Below, in pieces: positions 1 to 5,026 of a stretch of DNA of 6,309 nucleotides. How positions within the stretch are numbered: the first letter of the stretch is position 1; the number at the start of each line of letters is the position of its first letter. The notes under the pieces are model-generated. The model made no database searches and had not been told where the DNA came from. It saw only the letters and a list, made by a program, of their open reading frames with translations. The translations under genes and the position numbers were made by a program. The DNA comes from Hyphomicrobiales bacterium (lineage in GTDB: Bacteria > Pseudomonadota > Alphaproteobacteria > Rhizobiales > Xanthobacteraceae). The DNA is taken from the NCBI GenBank assembly GCA_021730825.1, contig JAKFYO010000074.1, positions 1 to 6,309 on the forward strand, given 5' to 3'.

Positions 1-191
1 ATACTGACCGCCCCGCGCATCGCTTCGGCCAGAATTCCGGGCTCGGGCTTTCGATCTCAAAGCAGATCGTTGAAGCGCACAATGGACGCATCTGGGCCGA
101 GAATCGGCTTTCGTCCGCTTCGACTGCTGGTGAAACACCGCAGGTCACAGGTGCGCGTTTTGTCATGCGGCTTCCCGCCGCGAAGACGTGA
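1..191 (+). CDS. chvG: Sensor histidine kinase, C-terminal fragment (ChvG/ExoS-like)
   Basis: Only the last 62 residues are in the window; the frame starts at base 3 and stops with TGA at 189-191. The fragment shows the end of a HATPase_c domain: a TDRP...FGQNSGLGLSISKQIV stretch containing the G2 box (GLGL), then EAHNGRIWAEN, and a closing GARFVMRLP strand. These are standard ATP-binding elements of membrane histidine kinases, which autophosphorylate and pass phosphate to a response regulator. The specific name is inferred from context: in Hyphomicrobiales the ChvG/ExoS kinase (partner ChvI), which senses acid and envelope conditions, is commonly followed by hprK and PTS genes, as here. The sensor and transmembrane part lies upstream of the window. 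Identity as a histidine kinase is near certain; the chvG assignment is likely but not proven by this fragment. Confidence 0.85.
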   Translation, partial: TDRPAHRFGQNSGLGLSISKQIVEAHNGRIWAENRLSSASTAGETPQVTGARFVMRLPAAKT

Positions 192-646
192 TGCACAAAG
201 GCAGCGGTAGCGAACACGCGACGGCCGTGCTTGCCGGGCCGCGCGCAATTCTGATCCGCGGACCTTCGGGTGTCGGCAAATCGAAACTCGCCTGGGATCT
301 TCTGGCCGCCGCTCGCGAAGGCAAGCTGCACTTTGCGCGTCTCATCGCCGATGATCGCGTCGCGCTCTCCGCGGTGAACGGCAGGCTGATCGCCTCGGTT
401 CCGCAAACCATCGAAGGCAAGATCGAATTGCGCGGCGTGGGCGTGCATTCGGTCCCCTTCGAGCGCTTCGCGGAGGTCGGGTTGGTGGTCGATCTCGCGG
501 CGGAAGACGCCGAACGGGTACCGGCGCGGGAATCGCTTCGTTGCGAGATTCTGGGCGTCAGATTGCCGCGTATTCCGGTTGCAAAAGGCGATGAGCCACT
601 GCCTTTGGTGCTGGAAGCGCTGGCGCGGGAGCCGCTTGCGGTATGA
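188..646 (+). CDS. hprK: Short HPr kinase/phosphorylase
   Basis: HprK phosphorylates HPr on its regulatory serine with ATP and can reverse the reaction by phosphorolysis. The 152-residue product corresponds only to the C-terminal catalytic domain; Firmicute enzymes are about 310 residues with an extra N-terminal domain, while alphaproteobacterial forms are normally this short. Visible motifs are His10, possibly the conserved His before the P-loop; Walker A GPSGVGKS (25-32); ADD at 54-56, matching the catalytic Asp pair; and IEGKIELRGVGV (75-86), the HPrK signature with Glu80 and Arg82. Two starts are possible: GTG at 188, or ATG at 191, whose A is the last base of the kinase stop (TGATG). Either makes the gene translationally coupled to the kinase. 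The candidate substrate HPr is encoded two genes downstream. The family is clear; start choice is uncertain by one residue. Confidence 0.93.
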   Translation: MMHKGSGSEHATAVLAGPRAILIRGPSGVGKSKLAWDLLAAAREGKLHFARLIADDRVALSAVNGRLIASVPQTIEGKIELRGVGVHSVPFERFAEVGLVVDLAAEDAERVPARESLRCEILGVRLPRIPVAKGDEPLPLVLEALAREPLAV

Positions 647-682
647 CGACTTGCTTTCCGCACTGCACCTAATGAATATGCG

Positions 683-704
683 CCTCCCGCGTCGACCGCG
701 GAGG
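683..704 (+). other. Hairpin between hprK and the EIIA gene
   Basis: CCTCC (683-687) and GCG (689-691) pair with CGC (697-699) and GGAGG (700-704), giving an 8-bp GC-rich stem with one bulged C and a five-base loop. A second inverted repeat follows, GCCGGG at 706-711 with CCCGGC at 729-734, ending just before the GGAG Shine-Dalgarno of the EIIA gene. No clean T-run follows, so this is not a convincing terminator; it may be an RNA-processing or stability element in a polycistronic message. Function is inference only. Confidence 0.4.
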
Positions 705-742
705 AGCCGGGGTTCCCTTTGTACCTTTCCCGGCGGAGCCTG

Positions 743-1150
743 ATGATCGGTCTCGTTCTCGTCACTCATGGCCGGCTTGCCGTCGAGTTCCGCTCGGCGC
801 TCGAGCACGTTGTCGGTCCGCAAAAGCAGATCGAAAGCGTGACCATCGGTCCGGACGACGACATCGAGGGCTGCCGTAAGCAGATCATTGCTGCCGTGAA
901 GAAAGTGGATAGTGGAGATGGGGTCGCCATTCTCACGGACATGTTCGGCGGTACACCCTCCAATCTCGCGATCTCGGTGATGAACACGCCGAACGTCGAG
1001 GTGGTCGCAGGCATCAACCTGCCGATGCTGGTCAAGCTCGCGAAGGTGCGTGCCGACACGCCACTGACGCAGGCGGTCGCGCTCGCGCAGGACGCAGGAC
1101 GAAAGTACATCAACATCGCAAGCCGCGTGCTTGCGGGCACGGGCAAATAA
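743..1150 (+). CDS. PTS EIIA component, mannose/sorbose family
   Basis: The 135-residue product is a single EIIA-Man domain, the usual length of this domain when it stands alone. It accepts phosphate from HPr on a histidine. The active-site His is His9 in MIGLVLVTHG, corresponding to His10 of the E. coli mannose IIA domain, and TDMFGGTPSN at 65-74 is the family signature with the conserved Asp66. The frame is open to a TTG at 719, but ATG 743 is preferred because it puts the protein directly at the conserved first beta strand and has GGAG at 735-738, four bases upstream. No EIIB, EIIC or EIID permease genes are visible, so a regulatory role is more likely than sugar uptake; EIIA proteins of this kind in alphaproteobacteria are often named ManX or PtsM. 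The stop lies one base before the HPr start. Confidence 0.94.
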   Translation: MIGLVLVTHGRLAVEFRSALEHVVGPQKQIESVTIGPDDDIEGCRKQIIAAVKKVDSGDGVAILTDMFGGTPSNLAISVMNTPNVEVVAGINLPMLVKLAKVRADTPLTQAVALAQDAGRKYINIASRVLAGTGK

Positions 1151-1151
1151 C

Positions 1152-1484
1152 GTGACGAATTCCGAACTTCCGCCCGAGGACGAATGCAAACCGAACGCGG
1201 TCGTGCCTGCTGGCGCGGTCTCGAAAGAGTTGCCCGTCATCAATAAGCGCGGACTTCACGCGCGGGCTTCCGCCAAATTCGTGCAGATGGCGGAGAAGTT
1301 CGACGCCAAGATTCTGGTCACGCGTTGCGGCGAAACCGTGAACGGCGACTCGATCATGGGTCTCCTGATGCTGGCGGCCGGCCCCGGCACCACTGTTCAG
1401 GTCACCTGCTCCGGCGAGCAGGCGAAAGAAGCGCTCGATGCGCTTGAGCAGTTGCTCGCAACCAAATTCGGCGAGGACGAGTAG
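1152..1484 (+). CDS. ptsH: Phosphocarrier protein HPr
   Basis: HPr carries phosphate from enzyme I to EIIA proteins. The catalytic site is in NKRGLHARASAKF, with His36 equivalent to His15 of classical HPr and Arg38 beside it. The regulatory site is in VNGDSIMGLLML, with Ser67 at the Ser46 position; the spacing of 31 residues between His and Ser equals that of classical HPr. Presence of this serine agrees with the hprK gene upstream. The start is taken as GTG 1152, one base after the EIIA stop, giving 110 residues. That leaves about 24 extra residues of low-complexity, acidic/Pro-rich character before the HPr fold begins near KELPVIN; GTG 1203 would give a more standard 93-residue protein. Neither has a strong Shine-Dalgarno, so the start is the weak point. 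Enzyme I (probably PtsP) is not in the window. Confidence 0.93.
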   Translation: MTNSELPPEDECKPNAVVPAGAVSKELPVINKRGLHARASAKFVQMAEKFDAKILVTRCGETVNGDSIMGLLMLAAGPGTTVQVTCSGEQAKEALDALEQLLATKFGEDE

Positions 1485-1499
1485 CGCTTACCAACATTT

Positions 1500-1514
1500 C
1501 GCCGCGATTCGGCG
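1500..1514 (+). other. Small hairpin covering the ribosome-binding region of the gene at 1528
   Basis: CGCCG (1500-1504) pairs with CGGCG (1510-1514) around a five-base loop, and TT/AA flanks can extend it past a bulged G. The right arm lies in GGCGGA (1511-1516), the only plausible Shine-Dalgarno for the ATG at 1528, and a T-rich stretch (TTATTCTT) follows. It could dampen translation of the downstream gene or act as a weak attenuator after HPr. The stem is short, so chance is a real possibility. Confidence 0.3.
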
Positions 1515-1527
1515 GAATTATTCTTCC

Positions 1528-1974
1528 ATGCTCGACAATTTGCAGCCGATCGAAATCGGCTGGTATGACTGGGATCACCGCCTCGCAGCGGTGGCAAACG
1601 GTCACGCTTTCGTGCTCAACAACAAAGGCTGGCGCAAAGTCAACGCAGCCGATGTGACATGGGACGGGAAGCTATTTGAAAGCGGCCACCAAGCGATCGA
1701 TGCTTTCAGCATGATCTGGGAGGGAATAAACCCCACCGTCACTGCGGCTTATATCGTTCGCGGCATCGCACCACCAAAACCGCGGCGGTATCGGCGCTAT
1801 TTTCTGGTTCAGGACGGAATTGCGCTGGAAGGGCGTGACGACTTCACCGGAAATGTTCTGGTCGAGTTCGACGACGGCTCAATGCGCAAGATCAACGGGC
1901 AGGAATTAAGCGCACTGAGTACGCTCTATCCGCGAATGAAAAACTGGCGGTTGCCCGACCGCGAAAACTTCTAG
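1528..1974 (+). CDS. Conserved-looking hypothetical protein, 148 aa
   Basis: I do not recognise this family. The predicted protein is soluble, with no signal peptide or membrane segment, rich in aromatic residues (GWYDWDHR near the start, NWRLPDREN at the end) and of mixed alpha/beta appearance. It has a basic PPKPRRYRRYF patch in the middle and a strand-like FTGNVLVEFDDGSMRKINGQEL stretch. No catalytic motif stands out. The frame is open upstream to an ATG at 1438 inside the HPr gene. ATG 1528 is preferred because the extension (Ser/Arg-rich) looks like out-of-frame HPr sequence and GGCGGA lies at 1511-1516. It follows HPr by 43 bases on the same strand, so co-transcription with the PTS genes is likely, but that does not establish a PTS role. 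Its TAG overlaps the stop of the convergent MFS gene. Real gene: fairly sure; function: unknown. Confidence 0.75.
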   Translation: MLDNLQPIEIGWYDWDHRLAAVANGHAFVLNNKGWRKVNAADVTWDGKLFESGHQAIDAFSMIWEGINPTVTAAYIVRGIAPPKPRRYRRYFLVQDGIALEGRDDFTGNVLVEFDDGSMRKINGQELSALSTLYPRMKNWRLPDRENF

Positions 1975-3179
1975 CGGCTGATGCGGCTGTCGGAGCTGTC
2001 TCCGACATGCGCTTTTCTTCCCGCAGACCAGCCGACCACCGCCTGCAATACCGCGCAGATCGCAACCATCCAGAGCGCCGCGGTCCAGCCGTGGGTCCAG
2101 TCGTGAAGCGCGCCGAACAGCACCGGTCCCATCGCGGCAATGCCATAGCCAACGGATTGCGCCATGCCGGAAAGCGCTGCTGCCTGCTTGGCATCGGCCG
2201 CGCGCAGCGCAAAGAATGCAAGCGCAAGCGGGAAGCAAAATCCAAGGGCAACGCCGGAAACGATTACCCAGATTATCGTGAACTGCGGCAGGAAAATCAT
2301 GCCGAGATACCCCGCAAGCATGACGAGGCTCCAGAGCGCGCTCATCGCGCGCTGATCCTTGAAGCGTGACATCATTGCCGGGAAAATAAATCCGACCGGA
2401 ATGCCGAGTGCCGGAAACATCGCGGTGATCCAGCCCGCGGTCACCGGCGAATAGCCTTGGTCCTGCAAGATCGAAGAAAGCCAGCTAAGCACTGTGTAGA
2501 AGCTCATGGACTGCAAGCCCATGAAGAGCGTCACGTTCCAGCCGAGCTTCGAGCGCCACACGCTTTGCGTAACTTTCTCGCCCGGCTGCGGCAACGGCTT
2601 GGTCGCGTTCTTTAGCTGCGGCAGCAGAATGAGCGCGGTGATCATTGCCGGAATGCACCAGACCGCAAGCGCGCCCTGCCATCCACCCGGCAAGGTCTGT
2701 GCAAGAGGCACCGAAATTCCGGAAGACAGCGAAGCGAAGGTCGCAAGCGTCGTCGCATAGACGCTCGTCATCAAGCCGACCTTGTTCGGAAAGTCGCGCT
2801 TGATCAGTCCGGGCACCAGCACGTTACCGACAGCGATTGCTGCTGCGAGCAGGATTGAGCCCGCGTAAAGCGCGAACAGCGACGGTGCGGAGCGCAGGAG
2901 AATGCCTGCTGTAAGCACGATGAGTGCAATGAAGATTGCACGCTCCATGCCGAGCTTGTTGCCGATGCTCGCGGCCCAGGGCGACATGAATGCGAAGGCA
3001 GCAAGCGGGATCGAGGTCAGCACGCCCGCGAACACCGCCGAGAGCCCGGTATCCGCGCGGATGGACTCCAGGACAGGTCCGACGCCGGTGATGGCGGGCC
3101 GCAGATTCATCGAAATGAGGAAGATCGCAGCCACCAGCAGAAATGTACTGGCGGCCGGTTTTTTGAGGATTTTTGTCAC
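1971..3179 (-). CDS. MFS transporter, CynX/NimT family
   Basis: The 402-residue protein is an inner-membrane major facilitator with about twelve hydrophobic segments, roughly at 12-32, 48-70, 77-97, 101-121, 132-158, 167-188, 211-235, 248-270, 277-298, 301-325, 338-362 and 366-386. A polar linker (PQLKNATKPLPQPGEK) lies between the two halves. NLRPAITGVGPVL (25-37) in the first helix and the VGNVLVPGLIKRDFP stretch in the fourth are typical of the CynX/NimT branch, whose known members move cyanate, 2-nitroimidazole or related small molecules; the substrate here cannot be read from sequence. The start is GTG at 3177-3179 with only a weak ribosome site; no other ATG/GTG/TTG lies upstream in frame nearby. 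The gene is transcribed away from ahcY and converges on the HPr-linked unknown gene. Length and topology look intact. Confidence 0.9.
   Translation of the reverse strand: MTKILKKPAASTFLLVAAIFLISMNLRPAITGVGPVLESIRADTGLSAVFAGVLTSIPLAAFAFMSPWAASIGNKLGMERAIFIALIVLTAGILLRSAPSLFALYAGSILLAAAIAVGNVLVPGLIKRDFPNKVGLMTSVYATTLATFASLSSGISVPLAQTLPGGWQGALAVWCIPAMITALILLPQLKNATKPLPQPGEKVTQSVWRSKLGWNVTLFMGLQSMSFYTVLSWLSSILQDQGYSPVTAGWITAMFPALGIPVGFIFPAMMSRFKDQRAMSALWSLVMLAGYLGMIFLPQFTIIWVIVSGVALGFCFPLALAFFALRAADAKQAAALSGMAQSVGYGIAAMGPVLFGALHDWTHGWTAALWMVAICAVLQAVVGWSAGRKAHVGDSSDSRISR
1988..2018 (+). terminator. Terminator-like hairpin for the PTS unit, inside the MFS gene
   Basis: TGTCGGAG (1988-1995) and CTCCGACA (2000-2007) form a perfect 8-bp stem with a four-base loop. 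On the + strand it is followed by GCGCTTTTCTT, the T-rich tail expected of an intrinsic terminator. It lies 14 bases beyond the stop of the upstream + strand gene, within the last codons of the convergent MFS gene (around its GDSSDS residues). On the - strand no T-run follows, so it should act in one direction only. The T-run is offset from the stem by about six bases, which weakens the call. Confidence 0.5.
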
Positions 3180-3222
3180 TTGTCTGGTTCTTGAAGCCTT
3201 CGGAATTATGCTTTCGGGCCCG

Positions 3223-3251
3223 CTTATAGCCCCATAGACCCTTGAATAAAC
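3223..3251 (-). promoter_or_regulatory. Possible promoter of the MFS gene
   Basis: Reading the - strand, a TATAAG element (complement of 3223-3228) in the context GCTATAAGCG is a good -10 candidate about 45 bases before the GTG start. The best -35 match upstream, TTTATT (complement of 3245-3250, spacer 16), is weak. The palindrome at 3252-3273 would sit just upstream of this promoter. Tentative call from pattern only. Confidence 0.3.
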
Positions 3252-3306
3252 GACATAAAGAAATCTTTATATCTCTGTTGCCCTGCCCGGATGCGGCTGC
3301 TATAGC
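3242..3306 (+). promoter_or_regulatory. Promoter region of ahcY (two candidates)
   Basis: Candidate one has TTGCCC (3278-3283) and TATAGC (3301-3306) separated by 17 bases, in a GCTATAGCC context. It starts just downstream of the palindrome and would give a leader of about 60 bases. Candidate two has TTGAAT (3242-3247) and TTTATA (3266-3271) with an 18-base spacer; here the palindrome covers the spacer and -10, a classical repressor position. Both are sigma-70-like; the sequence alone does not choose between them. Confidence 0.45.
3252..3273. promoter_or_regulatory. 22-bp palindrome, candidate operator of ahcY
   Basis: Core arms ATAAAGA (3255-3261) and TCTTTAT (3264-3270) are perfectly complementary around an AA centre. 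The symmetry extends to GA at 3252-3253 and TC at 3272-3273, with a single mismatch (C3254 against A3271), so nine of ten arm positions match. This AT-rich dyad is conspicuous in GC-rich DNA and has the form of a binding site for a dimeric winged-helix regulator. ArsR-family regulators responsive to S-adenosylhomocysteine or S-adenosylmethionine (SahR, SamR) are known to control methionine-cycle genes in Proteobacteria, so such a protein is the leading candidate, but I cannot confirm a match to its motif. It lies between the ahcY and MFS starts and could serve either. Confidence 0.6.
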
Positions 3307-3371
3307 CACCGCCAAACTGCGCGGCACGCTCCGCGCCAATTCCTTTTCAAAAGCAACACCGAAGGATCGTC

Positions 3372-4799
3372 ATGACCGCTGCGTTGAAGGCCGTCGCCAA
3401 GGATTACATCGTCGCCGATATCGGCCTCGCCGAGTTCGGCCGCAAGGAACTCTCGCTGGCCGAGACCGAAATGCCGGGCCTGATGGCGACGCGCGAAGAG
3501 TATGGCCCGAAGCAGCCGCTGAAAGGCGCGCGCATCGCGGGCTCGCTGCACATGACGATTCAAACCGGCGTGCTCATCGAAACGCTCAAAGCGCTCGGTG
3601 CCGATATCCGCTGGGTCTCGTGCAACATCTATTCGACGCAGGACCACGCTGCTGCTGCCATCGCGGCCGCCGGAATTCCGGTGTTCGCGGTCAAGGGCGA
3701 GACGCTGAAGGATTACTGGGACTACACCGCGATGCTGTTCGACTGGCACGGCGGCGGTCACCCGAACATGATCCTCGACGACGGAGGCGACGCCACCATG
3801 TACGTCCACCTTGGCCTTCGCGCCGAGAACGGCGACACCGCGTTCCTCGACAAGCCGGGCTCGGAAGAAGAAGAAGTTTTCTTCGCGTTGCTCAAGAAGC
3901 AGCTTAAGGAAAAGCCGAAGGGCTACTTCAAGGCGATCGCCGACAGCATCAAGGGCGTCTCGGAAGAAACCACCACCGGCGTGCATCGTCTCTACGACAT
4001 GCAGAAGGCCGGCACGCTGTTGTGGCCCGCGATCAACGTCAACGACTCGGTCACGAAGTCGAAGTTCGACAACCTCTACGGTTGCCGTGAATCGCTCGTG
4101 GACGGCATCCGCCGCGGCACCGACGTCATGATGTCGGGCAAGGTCGCGTTCGTGGCTGGCTTCGGCGACGTCGGCAAGGGCTCGGCTGCTTCGCTGCGCC
4201 AGGCCGGCTGCCGCGTGCTCGTTTCCGAAATCGATCCGATCTGCGCGTTGCAGGCGGCCATGGAAGGCTACGAAGTCGTCACCATCGAAGACGCGCTGCC
4301 GCGCGCCGACATCTATGTCACCGCGACCGGCAACAAGGACATCATCACGCTCGAGCACATGCGCGGGATGAAAGACCGGGCCATCGTCTGCAACATCGGC
4401 CACTTCGACAACGAAATTCAGGTCGCGCAGCTCAAGAACTTCAAGTGGACCAACATCAAGCCGCAGGTCGACGAGATCGAGTTTGCCTCCGGCAACCGCA
4501 TCATTCTTCTGTCGGAAGGCCGTCTCGTGAACCTCGGCAATGCGATGGGGCATCCCTCCTTCGTCATGTCGGCGTCGTTCACGAACCAGACGCTCGCGCA
4601 GATCGAACTCTGGGCGAACAACAAGGACGGCAAGTACAAGAAGGAAGTCTACGTGCTGCCGAAGTCGCTCGACGAGAAGGTCGCGCGCCTGCACCTCGCG
4701 AAGATCGGCGTGAAGCTGACCACGCTCCGTCCGGACCAGGCGAGCTATATCGGCGTGAAGCAGGAAGGCCCGTACAAGACGGACCACTACCGCTACTAA
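3372..4799 (+). CDS. ahcY: S-adenosylhomocysteine hydrolase (adenosylhomocysteinase)
   Basis: AhcY is a cytosolic NAD-dependent enzyme that reversibly splits S-adenosylhomocysteine into adenosine and homocysteine, relieving inhibition of methyltransferases and feeding methionine resynthesis. All key residues of the human enzyme can be matched: His60 (H55), Cys84 (C79), Asp137 (D131), Glu199 (E156), Lys229 (K186), Asp233 (D190), Cys238 (C195) and His344 (H301). The NAD-binding loop GFGDVGKG is at 263-270, GHPSFVMS has His394, and the C-terminal KTDHYRY, which reaches the neighbouring subunit's cofactor in the tetramer, is intact. The 475 residues exceed the human 432 mainly through a Glu/Lys-rich insert at about 150-190, normal for bacterial enzymes. 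ATG 3372 has AAGGA at 3362-3366, five bases away. No metK or metH partner is in the window. It appears monocistronic, bounded by its own control region and terminator. Confidence 0.98.
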   Translation: MTAALKAVAKDYIVADIGLAEFGRKELSLAETEMPGLMATREEYGPKQPLKGARIAGSLHMTIQTGVLIETLKALGADIRWVSCNIYSTQDHAAAAIAAAGIPVFAVKGETLKDYWDYTAMLFDWHGGGHPNMILDDGGDATMYVHLGLRAENGDTAFLDKPGSEEEEVFFALLKKQLKEKPKGYFKAIADSIKGVSEETTTGVHRLYDMQKAGTLLWPAINVNDSVTKSKFDNLYGCRESLVDGIRRGTDVMMSGKVAFVAGFGDVGKGSAASLRQAGCRVLVSEIDPICALQAAMEGYEVVTIEDALPRADIYVTATGNKDIITLEHMRGMKDRAIVCNIGHFDNEIQVAQLKNFKWTNIKPQVDEIEFASGNRIILLSEGRLVNLGNAMGHPSFVMSASFTNQTLAQIELWANNKDGKYKKEVYVLPKSLDEKVARLHLAKIGVKLTTLRPDQASYIGVKQEGPYKTDHYRY

Positions 4800-4815
4800 G
4801 TCGCGGTTTATTTTT

Positions 4816-4852
4816 GCCTGCATGGGCCGCTCGCAAGCGAGCGCATGCAGGC
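4816..4852. repeat. Long inverted repeat after ahcY
   Basis: Outer arms GCCTGCATG (4816-4824) and CATGCAGGC (4844-4852) and inner arms CGCTCGC (4828-4834) and GCGAGCG (4837-4843) are perfect. Only GGC (4825-4827) is unpaired as a one-sided bulge. The RNA would fold into a very stable stem of up to 16 bp (the innermost pairs must open for the loop) right after the ahcY stop. No T-run follows on the + strand, while a T-rich stretch (TTTATTTTT) precedes it. It may protect the mRNA 3' end, help terminate, or be a copy of a dispersed palindromic element. Confidence 0.7.
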
Positions 4853-4880
4853 TACCCGACTCAATCTGTTAACTTTTGTG

Positions 4881-4920
4881 ATCGCGGGGCGCCAAAAGCG
4901 CTCCGCGATTTCGTTTTGTT
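4881..4920 (+). terminator. Intrinsic terminator of ahcY
   Basis: ATCGCGG (4881-4887) pairs with CCGCGAT (4903-4909), a G-T wobble continues the helix, and GCGC (4889-4892) pairs with GCGC (4898-4901) around a CAAAA loop. The 12-bp GC-rich stem is followed immediately by TTCGTTTTGTT. This is a textbook rho-independent terminator about 80 bases beyond the ahcY stop, and it separates that gene from the amidotransferase gene. Confidence 0.88.
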
Positions 4921-4941
4921 CACGCTCTTCTCGCAAAGCAC

Positions 4942-4970
4942 GTCACAACTTCGCCGGTTTAGAGTAAGAT
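4942..4970 (+). promoter_or_regulatory. Possible promoter of the amidotransferase gene
   Basis: GTCACA (4942-4947) and TAAGAT (4965-4970) each match four of six sigma-70 consensus bases with a 17-base spacer, downstream of the ahcY terminator. A promoter is needed here if the terminator is efficient. The match is weak and could be chance. Confidence 0.3.
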
Positions 4971-5026
4971 ATGAGTCGCAAGGGGCTGGCAGAACTGAAT
5001 CGCGCGCTCGCGCGTTGGGCTAAAGA

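Noticed and set aside
719..742. Upstream TTG start for the EIIA gene
   Set aside because: Adds eight residues (MYLSRRSL) before the conserved first strand, while ATG 743 has a well-placed GGAG.
163..765. 200-codon open frame on the - strand across hprK
   Set aside because: Ser/Arg/Ala-rich shadow of hprK; the + strand frame carries the P-loop and HPrK signature.
1438..1527. Upstream ATG 1438 for the unknown gene
   Set aside because: Would overlap HPr by 47 bases; the extra 30 residues look like out-of-frame HPr sequence and no ribosome site is evident.
3274..3371. SAH or SAM riboswitch in the ahcY leader
   Set aside because: Expected because such elements precede ahcY or methionine genes in other Proteobacteria. 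The roughly 100-base leader shows neither the SAH riboswitch core nor the SAM-II pattern that I can recognise, only a short GGCT/AGCC dyad. A covariance-model search would settle it.
3242..3907. 221-codon + strand frame starting in the ahcY leader
   Set aside because: It runs out of frame through ahcY and becomes an Arg-rich low-complexity product; it begins inside the candidate promoter.
3300..4823. 507-codon open frame on the - strand opposite ahcY
   Set aside because: It lies exactly antisense to a fully conserved ahcY. Its Arg/Val/Asp/His-rich composition is what the complement of GC-rich codons produces, and it matches no fold or family I recognise.
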